Shown here one piece after another: positions 23,378 to 35,900 of a stretch of 64,000 bases of DNA. A model generated the notes under the pieces. The model worked only from the letters and a program-made list of their open reading frames with translations. It did not search any database and was not told the DNA's origin. This DNA comes from Phylloscopus collybita (lineage: Eukaryota > Chordata > Aves > Passeriformes > Phylloscopidae): the NCBI GenBank assembly GCA_027886175.1, contig JAJNNQ010000009.1, forward strand, positions 8,352,501 through 8,416,500, read 5' to 3'. The translations under genes were made by a program, and so were the position numbers. The first letter of the stretch is position 1. Each line of letters opens with the position of its first letter.

Positions 23378-23961
23378 GCAGTGAGTCCCGCCGGCTCCGG
23401 GCAGAAGGGACGAGCAGCGGCCTCCGGCCCGAGGGCGGCGATGCGGGGTCCCCGCTCCCCACGGAGGGGCTACGCGGTCCCCGGCAGCCGCCGCCGCGAG
23501 AGGCCGGGGGCTCCGGCGCGGAGAACGGCAGATCATCGGCTGCAGGCGGCAGGAAGAAGACGCGGACCATCTTCTCCAAGAGCCAGGTGTTCCAGCTGGA
23601 GTCCACCTTCGATGTGAAGCGCTACCTGAGCAGCTCCGAGAGGGCCGGGCTGGCCGCCGCGCTGCACCTCACCGAGACCCAGGTGAAGATCTGGTTCCAG
23701 AACCGCCGCAACAAGCTCAAGAGACAAATGTCATCCGAGCCCGAGGGCCAGGGGCCCGGGCTGGCCGAGCCCCCCGGGGAACCGCAGCCTCCCTCTGCCG
23801 CCTCGGCTCTCTCCTTCCCGTCCCTCTACAAGGACAGCCCCCTGCTCAGCCGCTGCCTGCTGCCGCTGCCTTTCCCCCTGCTCTGCCCGGCCAGCGCCAT
23901 CCCCTACCTCTGCCTCCCCGGGCCGGGCAAACACTTCAGCCTGGTGGACGGGGACGTATAG
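23378..23961 (+). CDS. SOHO1: SOHo homeobox transcription factor, exon 2 with homeodomain
   Basis: This exon encodes residues 71-264 (stop TAG 23959-23961). The homeodomain is 23551-23730 (residues 129-188, from RKKTRTIF to NKLKRQM), with R5, F8, L16, F20, W48, Q50, N51 and R53 intact. It differs from HMX1 at position 1 (Arg), 7 (Ile for Val), 10 (Lys for Arg), Ser to Ala in AALHLT, 56 (Leu for Trp) and 60 (Met for Leu). The HMX tail [14 protein letters not shown] is absent; the Pro-rich tail keeps a possible remnant, [11 protein letters not shown], where HMX1 has [21 protein letters not shown] with [14 protein letters not shown] places it in the HMX family, and tandem position beside HMX1 plus the divergent tail identify SOHo over HMX2 or HMX3. 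In chick, SOHo acts with GH6 in nasal retina upstream of EphA3. The acceptor CCTTGCAG is strong. Confidence 0.94.
23581..23715 (+). repeat. SOHO1: Homeobox core near-identical to HMX1 13511-13645
   Basis: This is the partner of the HMX1 tract: 133 of 135 bases agree. Immediately downstream SOHo reads CTCAAGAGACAAATG where HMX1 reads TGGAAGCGGCAGCTG, an abrupt switch in both sequence and codon choice. Upstream, ATCTTCTCCAAG replaces GTGTTCAGCCGC. Confidence 0.9.
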
Positions 23962-24945
23962 CCTCTCCCCTGGCCCCCGACCTTCCCTTGCCGGGGGCCG
24001 CCCCCACTTTATTTATGACCCCGCTGTGCCGGTGGAGTGTCCGTCTTCGCCACAGCCGCCACCCGGCTCACGTAGGGGCCGCCCGGGCTCCCCCCACGCG
24101 TGTCCGTGGGCTGCCGACACGTTGCTAAAGCTCGGAAGGGCGCTGCCAACCCTCTCTCCCCTCTTGCAGCGCTTTTTTTCTCCGCTCAGGACGGAGGAGA
24201 TAACACGGAGGCACCAGAGAAACCGGGACACGCTCTGCCCGCCTCCCTTCCAAATGACCCCGTTGCGGTGTTGCAGGAGGGCGATGCTCTGCCTCAGTCC
24301 CTGGGGGCTGTGTCCCCGCGCCTGTCCCAAGCGCCGTGGCGGTCGCTTTACCGTGAACCGAGTCACGTTTCATGCAGATTGGTAACGGCCAAGGCCGCTC
24401 GGTGCTTGTCTATCCCAAACTCTCCACCTGTAATATCCCTCAGAGTAGCTTCTCCCCACCTTTTACGTTATCAAAATGTAGACACCTTTCCTCAAATCTG
24501 GTTCTTGGAAACTGTGACTTTCCTGCTTTTTTGCCCTTCGGAAGAAACATCCCAAGATCTCTCTTACACGTTTTGTGCTAACTGCTTCTCACACTGGGGC
24601 TCGCGTGATGTTTTTACAGAACAAGACAAGCTGTCTCTTGTGCTAATCCCGCCCCCCGAAGTCCCGTGGGACGGTTTTACCTGCAATCCTAGGGTAAAGA
24701 AGTGGGGGTTTAATTTTTTTTTTTAATATCTATCTTCATATAAATTTGCAAACGCTTTTGTCGTCCTTTGGTTTCTAAGTTCACACGCTTCATATCCCAA
24801 GTTTGGAAATAAACCTTTTCAGAAAGTTGAAACTCCTGCCTTTTCAATAGTCACTACTAGGTAGTATCAAAGGAAAGATATTTCCTAGAGTGCATCGATG
24901 TTTTTTTATTTCACAAATAAAGAGCACAATTTAAAAATAAAAACA
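23962..24945 (+). other. SOHo 3' UTR region
   Basis: CpG-rich DNA for about 450 bp passes into AT-rich DNA. The first AATAAA after the stop is 24808-24813; others are 24916-24921 and 24936-24941. The UTR is therefore likely about 0.87-1.0 kb. Frames in this region have no domain. Confidence 0.55.
24808..24941 (+). terminator. SOHo candidate poly(A) signals
   Basis: Three AATAAA hexamers occur on the + strand at 24808-24813, 24916-24921 and 24936-24941. The first is followed by a T/C-rich tract. The choice among them cannot be made from sequence alone. Confidence 0.5.
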
Positions 24946-25089
24946 CAGTCGTGGCATTACGGAATTCACCCTTTCGTGCGCGAATGGCAGCTCACCGACT
25001 TTCCCAGTGGGGAAAAAAAAAGCACGATAGCTGTTTCGGCTAGATAAGAAGGGGTTTTCTTTCCTTTTCCCACTCTTCCGTTCGTCTTT

Positions 25090-25300
25090 CCGTGGGCAAT
25101 CGATGCAGACGCGCAGGGATCCCGCAGCCCAGCGCAGGCGGATCCCGCGGCTCGGGGCGGCTGCCGGGTTCGCTCCCAGCCGGGAGGAGCCGCAGCCGGG
25201 GCTGCCGCGGGCATCCTGCAGCCGGGAGCCGAGGCCGGCTCCAGCCGAGCTCGGGGAAACGCTTCCCTCGGCTGTCTGAAGTTTTCTCGCCGCTGCGGTG
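25090..25300. other. Isolated CpG block downstream of SOHo
   Basis: About 200 bp of GC-rich CpG-dense DNA lies after the SOHo poly(A) signals, with GGATCCCGC-type repeats (25117 and 25140). It could be an enhancer, a CTCF-type site or an orphan promoter. No gene is seen. Confidence 0.35.
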
Positions 25301-25919
25301 ATCTAGAAGTGTTGTTTGACCTCTCCTCTCACTTTTTAATCCTTTTCGAATCAGTGTCAAGCAGCAAGAGGTGTCTCACAGAGTCCCCTTGCTCTGAAAA
25401 AAAAAAAAAAATAGAAAAAACCGGAGGCTGTGGTGAGGGCGGTGTAAGCAAGTGGACAGGCGTAGGGGGACCTGCCGGGAGCACTTCATAGCTCAGGTTT
25501 CCCCAAATTGCCACTCCCGGGAAGGTGCAGGTGATGAACTGGCGGTCTGGACCGCAGGACTCACGCTTCTTTTCTCATCTGAACTTATAATGGTAGTTAA
25601 AGAAATTAAAATCCTCTGAGTCTGAGAATTGCTTCGTGGCTAAAAAACACATTTCCCACAGTGATGATCTATGGTTCCTGTTTGTCTGTGTTTCATAACT
25701 GATGACCTGTATCGGAACCTTCCTTTGGTTGTTTGTTCTAATATTTTCCATGTCTATACCCCCTTGCTTGATTACTGTCACCAGATTAGTTAATACCAAT
25801 ACAAGCAAATCTACCTTCTTCTAAATCCCTACCAATGGAAGTTTAACCAGATGCAACAGTTATACACTAGGATCCCTTTCTTTAGTTCTTTCACACGGAA
25901 CTAAACTTTATTTAAAGTC

Positions 25920-26580
25920 ACTGTCCTTCCATATGACTGCAGCCTCGGATATCTCCGTGGTGAGAAAAATAACCGTGCAAGAAATCGTTATTCTGCAATT
26001 AATCTACTTTTCACTACGTTTATCAGACCATTTTCAGCCTTCTCCCTGTTTTATCATTTTTCCTTTCAAATTGTTGCTGGAGTTACAGAAGCAACTGAAG
26101 GACAATACGAACCCAGGGAAACGGGGGGAGGTTTGGGGTTTTTTTAGTAGAAACAACGGGAAGAGTAGTTCTGCAGGCGAGAGTAGTTAGCACTCGGTCA
26201 CGTTTCACAGCTTGCTGCTGACGGACCCCAAAGCTCCGATCGTCAGGAGTTAATGAACAGCGAACGCCCCAAACGCCGGTGTAGATGGGCGAGGTAAATA
26301 CCCCGAAATATTCGTTTTCCATCGAGGGAGATGTGGTGGTTCTGAGAACATCGGGCAAAAGTTTTATCCAAACTCTTGCTGCACAGGGTAACACGGCCAC
26401 TGGCAAGGGGGCTTCTCTGAAGAAAACCAAGTTCGGGATTTCCAGCCAAGCAGTCAATGCTGATCACACTGAATATTACTGGCATTTCTTTTACAGCTCA
26501 AAACGATTGTGTTTGCAATTTTTAATTGCTCCTTACTACAACAAGAGATTGCTACAAGCCGCTCTCCGGCTAACCTGTTG
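25920..26580. promoter_or_regulatory. Candidate enhancer 2 kb downstream of SOHo
   Basis: Balanced non-repetitive sequence retains many CpGs (25936-26005, 26195-26330, 26352, 26393, 26430) in otherwise CpG-poor surroundings. It includes GCAATTAA (25995-26002), an HMX-consensus-like site. Short overlapping frames on both strands lack domains. The composition resembles a constrained element. Confidence 0.3.
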
Positions 26581-26594
26581 ATGGGAGACTTCAA

Positions 26595-26886
26595 GGAATG
26601 AAACAGACCACAACAAAACTAAACAAGAAAACAGGCAAACAAAGCCCGAACAATCTCCCCCACCCCCACACGAACCAATCAACCAAAAAACTCCAAACCT
26701 CAACGAAAAAAGAAAAACAACTCAAAAAAACCCAAAAAACCAAAACCCCCAAACCCTCAAATCCCAAAATCTCTGACAGAGCTAACAAGCAGTTTGAGAA
26801 AGAAAAAAAAAAAAAAAAAAATCCAACCAACCAACCAACGGACCAAACCAAACCAAACCAAACCAAACCAAACAACCAGTTCCAAT
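26595..26886. repeat. A/C-only low-complexity tract with CCAAA repeats
   Basis: About 290 bp is almost free of T and G on the + strand. It includes an A19 run (26803-26821), CCAA repeats and about six copies of CCAAA (26843-26872). The lysine/proline/threonine-rich + frame through it is compositional. Confidence 0.8.
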
Positions 26887-29800
26887 TCCAAACAGTGCTA
26901 GAGCTGATTAGCTGCTGGAACTGAGATTTAAAAACATGCTGCAAAAGTTTGACACAATGAAAAGAAGTAGTGCAACTGTTTGAGAAGTGTGCAGAAGACA
27001 CAGTGTTTTTCCATATTGTCTATCAGAAGCTCATATAAAATGATTCTTTCTTTTTTTTTGATGATTATTAGAATAACAAGAAGACCTGCTGGTGCTGGGA
27101 GATCCCCTGTGTTAGGCATGGCACATATGTACCAACAGGCTCCCTCGGAATTCTCTATAAACTGAAAAGGAAAGAAAGATATGGGTAAGACCTGGCACCT
27201 GAATCTTTTCCTCCCCCCCACCTTCCCCCCTCTCCCCCCCAAAAAAAAGATGGCAATTAAACATGACATTTATCAACAAGAAAATATATTTTAAAAGCAG
27301 ATGGATACATATACAAATACATTGTATACATACGCAAATGCATTGCTCATTGAAGGAGTGCAATAAAAGGGCTTAAAAAAATCCACTCAGTCTCTCTCTC
27401 CTCCACCTATCTACAAAAGCCCCACAAGGCTCATTTTAAGTGCAGCAGCTCCAGAAAACTTGATTTTCATATCACCTCTTATGCTGTGAAATTCCCAGAG
27501 TTTAGGATAATCAATCACACTACTTTTCCTGTATGAAAATGTGCTGAAAATTAGAGAATTCAATTTTTTTTTTTTCTGCTGGAGAGTAAGCCTTCTCACT
27601 TCTCTGCTCTGTTGGAAGGTTTTGTAAAACTCCCCTAGGACTGGTTTCCCACTGGAGTCTCCTAATCAGGAGGCTGGACCAGGCACTTGTTATAATTTCC
27701 TTTTGTTTTGCTTCGTTGTTCTCTAACTATCACACATATATACACCTTGCTGGACCAGCACAAGGACACTGTGCCAGCCTTGTCAATCCCCCTGCTGTTT
27801 AAATTCCTGCTCCTGACCAGGCTGGGGCTCACCTGCATGAAGTGAGGGAAGGTGTGCTACAGACTACAGAGAGGAGAGTTACTCAGCATGGCTCTGTGAT
27901 CTTACTAGGTAATGATCTAGATCATGAAACTTTTCTGCTGCTTCTCCCTTTTTCATGTGGTGGGTTTTTTTTTTTTTTTTTTTTCTGACTTGAAATGATA
28001 ACTTGTCTTTTCAAGGAAAGGATTGAACTTCCTACAAATTTTATATGTTCGTATGCTAAAGAAGGGTTTCATCTGCCTAGAGGAAGGCTTGCAGTGTTAC
28101 CCCAAAAAGTAGCAATGTTTGATGTTGTGCAAGGAAGCCACCAATGATTGACACTGGAGGAATTGGATGAAGAAATCATAGATTTATCTCCCAGGGGAGA
28201 CTCATTTGAATCTAGGCAAGATCAATAAAACTTAAGGAAGATAAGAATTCATTGCAGAATCTCAGAAGAAGAAGAACAACATGGATTATCCGAAATCATT
28301 ATGAACCAGAAGAAATTTAGAGAGGTATGGAGTAAAAATGATCTCTCTGCATCTTCTGTGCAGTGGAGGTCTAAGTGCATTATTTTTTGGAAAGCCACTA
28401 GTATTTCCTTTTCTTGTTCAGTGAATATATGCAGTGGCCTCCATTTGCAGGTTAAACTTGGGCTTGGCCTGATTCTGGTTTCCCTCACAAATAAATGGTG
28501 AGAAGGCAAGGATGAGACCTCTAGAATATGTCTGACTCAGAGAAGAACTTGTCAGATTGAATCCTTAAGATCTCCTTTTTGAAGAACCTGAAGTTATAAT
28601 ATCCTCCTAGCTGCAATGTGAAATAATAACCATATTAAAGAATAAGTTATGGATTTACTGGAGAGGCTTGGAAATGCCTGAAACAAAATATGCATTTATA
28701 TTTGTCTCAACACTGATGTTGAACATGCTCTTGCATCCTGAGATGTGGTTGTCAACCACCTCATCTGTCACTTTCAAGTAGAGATCATATAAACAGCTTA
28801 AAACAAAAACCTGTAAGGTGTTTATTACTAAAAATAGGGACCAACAAAAAGCATAATTTCAGGAATATTTATCTTTTGTCCCATTCTGTGTTGTAGTACC
28901 TGGGGAAGGCTCTATTCCTGAAAGGAGAATGCCTTTTATTTCAGAGAGGAATTTAACTCTAGAGAAAAACAGTGAGTTCTGGGATGAGAAATGGTGATTA
29001 CAGTGTAATCAGTGCACAGAAGGGACAATCATATCTGCCTCTTCTCTGCCCTCCACACATCAATTACATTGGTGCTGGTTTTTATATAAAACTCAACAGA
29101 GACCAGAAAACATTACCAGACATTCTAGAAAAAAACCCCTAAAGAATGTCCAGTGTGAACACAGCACAACATTCATTCCCAGCTGTATCATCAAAATCAA
29201 GTTGTTTAGCAAAATAAGAAATTGAGAATATACAAGCAGAGAAATTCTGCAGGATCAGAAAACCTGCAGTTAATTAGAAAGAGCAGGAGAGGAAGACATG
29301 GACATGCCTGAAGGTGGCTCTAAGAAGGGCAGAAGCACAGCAGCAGGTAAGAGATTTTCAAGCTCAGCTGTGAGACTTTTAGGCCCTAGTGGGCAATGGA
29401 GGCCACTTTTACAAGCAGCTGTGTGGTCAGAGTATCAAAAAGGCATATCTGAAGTCAGCAACCCAATAAATCATGAGTCTACCAGGACAGTTGGGCATTG
29501 TGCCAGACCAGAGATGATGGGGACTTTGGGGACAAATGTAGTGGTAGAACACTCTGTAAAACCTCATTGTACCAATCCACCCTTGAATTTCGGTTCCTCA
29601 GTGTGCTGCAGTCACATGTGTCCTTTGAGACAATGATTTCTGAGCTGTTCTGGTTGAAGCAGAGACCACCCTAGCCTGCTTAAAGGTTTTTTGTCAGTTT
29701 GTGAATTGTTACACAGAAAGAAGTGACACTTTACTAAACAATGGATTCTCTCCCACAGTTTTGATTTTTTCATTACTTTTACACTTAGATTTGGAGATCA

Positions 29801-30885
29801 GAAGTATAACCTTTATAGAGGATGCATCATATGAGAAATCACCTGGGTAAGTTCTTTTTCATGGCTGTCTTCTATTTTGAATTAAGTTATTGAACCAGCA
29901 TGGCTCTTATCAAGTGGGGATGTCATTTAATAATTGATGAAGATCAACACTTGGTTGAATCTGGATTAGCTTTCGTCCTGGCTGTTCTCCCCAAATCTGC
30001 CAGATCCTGCCCCTCATTTCTTTTACCAACCAGCTGAAGGGCAGCTACAAGAACCTCAGTTCTGCCTATAGGTTTTATCTGGGAACACTCAAAGTTTTAT
30101 TAGTGACCACCAATGATAAAAGCAAAGTTACACACAGAGCCGACGTGACTGTGAGATTTGTGTGAACTCTTAGCTCCTTCTAAACTTCATGAACAAAAAT
30201 ATTTTACTAAAAAATAATCCCTGTGTGCAGTTTTTATGTCTTTATAAAGTAACACCGATGCTCAAATCAGAAAGATTTGTCTGCCAGCTAAGCAGAATGT
30301 TGTCTGCATTCCAGTCCTCGGGGAGGTGTAGATCAACCTACACATGTACAGACTATACTCACTGTGAGATATATATACTTCCTTAAGTTACTCCTGACAA
30401 CATAAACACTCCATTTTTCTCATTTTTGTAAATAAATGACAAGTTTAGATCTATTTTGCAAATAAATAGCTGGGACCCATGTCTTTCACTCTTTCCTTGC
30501 AGTGGTTGCAATGTCTACTGAATCTTTCACTTTACTGGGTTTTAGTGAAGCCTTTGTGTGAACTCATAAAGACCTGAACATCCCCACGTTCTTTCATGCA
30601 AACTGATTTATAATACCTTTACACTGATCTGATCCCCATTTATCAGCTCAGTAAATAGCTGGTGCTCCTGTGTTCTCAGGTATGTTTTTATGTGCTTTAG
30701 CATATAAAAAAACCACTAAAAAATGACATGCTTAAAAATATTTTGTTTTTAGCAATCTCCCACGTTTTGTACATGTAGGATTGTTTGATGACTTCTGTGT
30801 CCCATACAGTGACATAACTCTGCCTCTTTGTGCAGCACAAGGGAAGCAGTCTGGAGCTGCTATGGTACATTACTGTGTAATTTCA
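26887..30885. other. Gene-poor intergenic DNA
   Basis: AT-rich sequence with a T22 run (about 27962-27984) and short frames only. At 29298-29346 a short + frame ends at a consensus splice donor (CAG|GTAAGA), but nothing else supports an exon. I see no gene. Confidence 0.6.
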
Positions 30886-30889
30886 ATGT

Positions 30890-31200
30890 TTGCTTAGAGA
30901 GTCATTAATGTGAAATTATAGATGCGAAGAACCCTAATTACCCTGTAGGAAATGTTATGTGGTAGGACGTGCATGTCTTTTTAAAACACGCTGCAATTTG
31001 TGGATTTGCAACTAAATATCTGCATTCAATTTCCATTATTAAATAATTACCTCACATATGTGTTTGCTTTCCTAGACTACCAAACCTGACATTTAAGTGA
31101 GTAAGGAGAATGGCACTAGTTTGTACATCCTTCTGTTAACAAGCTTTTAATAACCATGTGGTAAACTTGTAAAATTGGGATGCAGGCAAAATATATAAAA
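30890..31200. promoter_or_regulatory. Candidate conserved noncoding element, ATTA-rich
   Basis: Non-repetitive AT-rich block with many homeodomain cores (TCATTAATG 30902-30910, CTAATTACC 30933-30941, CATTATTAAATAATTACC 31035-31052) and retained CpGs (30925, 30966-30968, 30988). This texture is usual for developmental-gene enhancers. It lies 7 kb downstream of SOHo. Confidence 0.3.
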
Positions 31201-32101
31201 AGATAACAGCTAAGTTAAAAAAGAAGTATGCTTAGCATTGTACACTTACATATTGCATTATAAAACCTCTGGAAATCTATCTGGAAAATCCATTTATATT
31301 TTCATATTAGGAAGCTGACAGAACTAAAAACATATCAAGCAACAGGCTGTTTTCAGACTGTTTCTTAGCATGTCCATGATGTTATTTTGTTAGCAGAATA
31401 TTATAAAATTTTTTTTTTTGAAAAAAAATCTGATTTAGAAATGCAAAATATTTTTAAAATAGGTACTAAAACTAGCAACTCACTTGTTAAAACAAATGCC
31501 ACCTTTAATGAAACTCAATCTCAGTCATTTGCATGTCTCAAGGGAGACAGTCTATAATCATTGCTATCAGAAATAGCAGCTGACTGATACAGTTAAGACA
31601 TCAGTCCCCTTTGTCATGTCATTGGATTCTGATCTAAATCAATGGGGAAATGTCCCCTAATATGCTTACTTGTCCCTTTATTGAAAAAGCTTTTGCCCTG
31701 GGTCAGATGCCAGGATCAATGAATCCTCATGTTTTCTGCTGAGTCCTCCGAGTTCACGTGTGGAAGGGGTTACTTAGGATGGTGACAGCAGCAGCAGGGG
31801 ACAGCATCTGAACTGAAAGCACCTTCCACAGTAAATCTGGCTGGGGATTGCTGTAAGCAAACCCAGAAACATTTCAAGTGAAAGCAATTTGGGGAGAGAC
31901 TCTGGCAACATCTGAAAGGCATGCATAAGTAAGCATCTGGCTTTTCACTCTCCAGCTGTATTTTGAAGTGCTGTTGTCAGGCTAGACCAGATTACTCTGA
32001 CCCTCACAGATCTGCTTGGAGGCTGTGCAGCACATCCAGCAAACTCATTGGGGTATTGATACCAAAGTTACTCAAGTGGATTGGAACCAGTCTCTCTGGT
32101 T

Positions 32102-32154
<53 letters not shown>

Positions 32155-32700
32155 TGAAAATTGTATGAGTCCCTCTCTTAATAAAAATGCTGAGAAACCA
32201 ATGCTTTAATTTGCTGGGTGCTGGATCTGAGATGTGTGGTACACCAGGCTCTTAGAAAGGACTAAAGACAAGGAGAAGCTCTTGCATCTTGTGAAAGTTT
32301 GTCTGTGCTGATTTTCCAGAGCTGTTTCTGCTTTCTACTAGAAGGACCAGAGGACATGGTTTATATTTTCAGACTATTTTTTGTATTCAGGTTATTCCAA
32401 ACCATCTTTTAGGAATATAAAAAAAAAATTACAATGAAATGTCAGATTCACAAATCAAAGATTACACACTTCCAACAATGAAATAAAGGAGCAGAGCACT
32501 TATCTTCAACAGACTTTGCAGGTCAAATCTTTTTCCAGTGTCACACAGCATTAACTTTGCAAAAATTAAAATTAACACAATAATATATAGGTCTGTGAAA
32601 CGGGGTTGAGTTTCATTCCTAAAGAGATTATATATGGCTTTTGGCTATATTTGAGAGTGTGCTGATTCCAGTTTAGTTTTTAATACAGTTAATACTTGCA
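31201..32700. other. Intergenic DNA with T48 run
   Basis: Nothing gene-like is seen. A 48-base T run lies at 32104-32151, and a frame ending in poly-Phe across it is an artefact. Confidence 0.6.
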
Positions 32701-32754
32701 CCTGGCACCACTCTTTCCCAGTGGCAGTGGAACAGATCTATAATTGCAATTATT

Positions 32755-32900
32755 CTCCTCCTGGGTGATTTAGTTCAACCCCCTGTGCCATGCAGGATAT
32801 TCCCCTACATTATTTCTACTACTTATCTAATCTATTATTGAACAGTTCTGGTGATGGTGCCTCAATTACCTCCATTACCTCTCTCCCAGTGCTTGAGCTC
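32755..32900. mobile_element. Possible old CR1-like remnant
   Basis: Phrases resembling reverse-oriented CR1-family 3' regions occur here (TTCAACCCCCTGTGCCATGCAGG, read in pieces at 32775-32797; TAATCTATTATTGAACAGTTCTGG, in pieces at 32828-32851; GCCTCAATTACCTCC). The match is diverged and by memory only. It could be chance. Confidence 0.3.
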
Positions 32901-35900
32901 TGTCTGATATGATTCCCTCCCGCCCCCAGTGAATGGCTCGAGTTGTGTCACATGTAGTTTTAGGCTGTATGTCTTGGTTTGATCAGTTCCACATTCTAAG
33001 AATCTCCCACTTTGAAAAGTGTCATCAGGACTTACGTAGATTCTTCCATCCTCAGGCATATGGGCTGGGATCCCCTCCAATCATTCTACCATTGATGTGA
33101 CTGTTTTTTACCCTTTCCTGAAGTATTTAGTGTATTGGTTCTGCCTTGTTGTGCATTCCCTAATGCACAGATAGAAGTGCTCATACTGCAGTGAAGTAAG
33201 TAGTACCTAAGCTGGTGATTTATAAAGTTTAAAAAAGTTTCCTATATCCTTTTTTCTTCATATTTCAGTGACACAATAGGATGGTAATTCTATTATTTTT
33301 GTTCAAGGTCTGTGTTTTAATATGTTGCTTAGATTTATTTGTAGAATGAATCTTTTTATCAACCCACCTATTCACTCTACACTTACCCACCTTGCCTGCC
33401 TGTCCATGTGTCTGTCTCACTCTCACTCCTGCTGTGCAATCTCTCCACTGTATGTTGACATCACCATATATTTTGCTCACAGAAGCAGATCTATGGCTCC
33501 TACCCTTGATTTCAAGTAAGCAGCACCTCTTTCAAGAGCATCTGCTGATGATGCTACTGCCCTAAATATTATGTCCAAGGCAAGATGCTAAAGAGGAAAC
33601 GTGATCTATTATGTGTTTAGCATAGCAAAATGGGACCCATCTTGGCTATGATCTTAATGCTGACAAACACAAATGTGTCACATGTCAGCGAGGATGCTGA
33701 TGGTGTGGTTAGGGATCCTCTGCTGACAAAGTACAAAGTAACTTGAAATCTACTCCAGTTTTCCAACCCTGCGTGATGGAGAGCAAAGACCAGTTAGGGA
33801 GGTCCTGGATCTCACCACACAGAGATATGCAAACCAGAATCCTCCTCTATCTGTGAAGATTTCCAGGATTTCCATGGTTACATACATAATCTCCATTACA
33901 TCTGCGTGTAATATTCTCTGGGACATTTTGCTCTGCTTCTTGGTTACGTGTGGACAGATGGGAATGGCTGGAAGAGCAGCATAATTCCTTAGGGCAGAAG
34001 GTGGAAGAGAGATGTGGGGGGAGCATACACACCCTTAGGGCTGGCTGATCTCTAGGAGAGGTGCAGTGTAGGCTCAGATTTGTGCCAGTTTCCTTCTATC
34101 ACTGCTGTGGGAGAAAAGGGCTGTCAAATGTAAAGTGCACAACCTGCTCACCACTCAGGGCTGCTGCTGGTGCCCTCCCACTGCTTCTGACCAGCAGGTG
34201 TCAGGGTGTCAGGGCACTTCAGGGGTTAATTTGGCCTTATATAATATATTGCCATGCAATAATATAATTACATATATAATGCAATAATATATTAAATAAT
34301 AATATAATAATAGAATAATATATTGCATTCATTGCCTTGTATGCATTTGGTAGGCAGTATTTAACCAGAGATGAAAAAGCTGAAGAGGGGAATATTAAAG
34401 AAGAAGGATAACTGGCCAAGCTGCTCAGGGTTATGTGGGAAATCTGTGACAGGGTGAAGATGAGATCCCAGGCCTACAGAAATTTGATATCCTGACAGGT
34501 GGAAGACAATCATAATGTCTAGAATATCAAAGTTCATGTTTCCTTTTTATTATTTCCCCTCAGACAAGGAATACTGGCTATAGAGCTGGTGAGAATTCTT
34601 TTAGCAAAATGTTTCTTTAAATGTAAATGCTGATTTGTCTGAAATCCACCATGGGAAAGCAAGTATTTGGCTGCAATTGTTGGCTCTTGGTCATTCTGGA
34701 AACACTGCAAAATCATCAGAGTTTGTAGATGCAAGATTTTCAAAATAACTAGTGTTAATTTTGGGATTTGAAACAATGTTTTTTTTTTTTTTTTCTGAAA
34801 GAAGAAAGAGAATTACAGAACAACTGAATGAAATTTCAAATGTCTGAAGTAGAAACAAAATGTTGACTAATTAGAGAAGCTAAATTTAAAATAATAGTGA
34901 TTATTTTTCTATTTTTGACAGATTTATTTGGAAGACAAATATTTTAGTAATCACTATTTTTGTGGACATGTAAAATGATTTCATTAACAGATTAAAAAAT
35001 CAATAAAGATTAAAGAGGAGCAAACTTCAGGTCCTTCTGACAATTTTTCTCTAATTTCATCATTCAAAACTGTGTTTGGTTCTTGGATTTAAGGCTGTCT
35101 TTTTGCCATGTTAGGGGCCAACCCAACCCAAAGTCATGCTTTGAGTTCTCAAGTTACCTGGATACCCACAAAATCCATACCCCACAGCCACCTTTTACTG
35201 CACAAGTAAATGCATGAAGACTGTTCAAGCAGTATTTCCAATGGCAGTATGGTAAAATCAACGTTGATTTTAACTCTGCTTTGGAAGTACTCCGTGGCTA
35301 ACAAGAAAAAATTGAGGAGGAGTTCAACATTACATGTACAAGTGTAAGAAATGGAGTTTGACACAACCAGTCTGACATAGCCCAGCTTTGTGCACTTTGA
35401 GAGACCCTCATGACCACCCTCTGGAGCATGAAATACAGGTTTTAAGTGCAACTGCAACTCTGCTAAGTGTGTCCACGTTTCACCACACTTTGATATCGTT
35501 CCCTGAAGAGAATGAGAAACCATGCCCTTTCTCCATGACTTAAGCAACCCTGCTAAAGAAGTAACACACACTCACATTTTTTATGAACAGTTGAAATAAT
35601 GTGAACTCTAGAGAACTTGGAAAGCAGAAGCTGGACAGAGCAGAAGTTTTCACACTCCTGGGGAGGAGACTGGAACCTTTTCCAAAATATTTTAAAATCT
35701 ATAAATATCAGATTTAGTGTCATCAAAATTCAAATTGTAGATCCCGAGAGGATAACACGTTGTCATTGGAAACCTTATTCCTTTAATAGTTAAGGGCTCA
35801 ATTCCACAAACTCTCCAGATGGAAAAAAAACCACAACTCCTGTTTGACTAATTCTGAGAGAAATCTTCCAGAATTGGGACCCCACTTGCCTGTAAAGCAA

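Noticed and set aside
22519..23961. Single unspliced 480-residue SOHo open frame
   Set aside because: The middle part is a CACAGA repeat and GC filler with no family similarity. A phase-1 intron with a strong acceptor at 23377 matches the two-exon structure of HMX1.
29298..29346. Short frame ending at a consensus donor CAG|GTAAGA
   Set aside because: A single donor-like word is expected by chance, and no matching exon, acceptor or homology was found.
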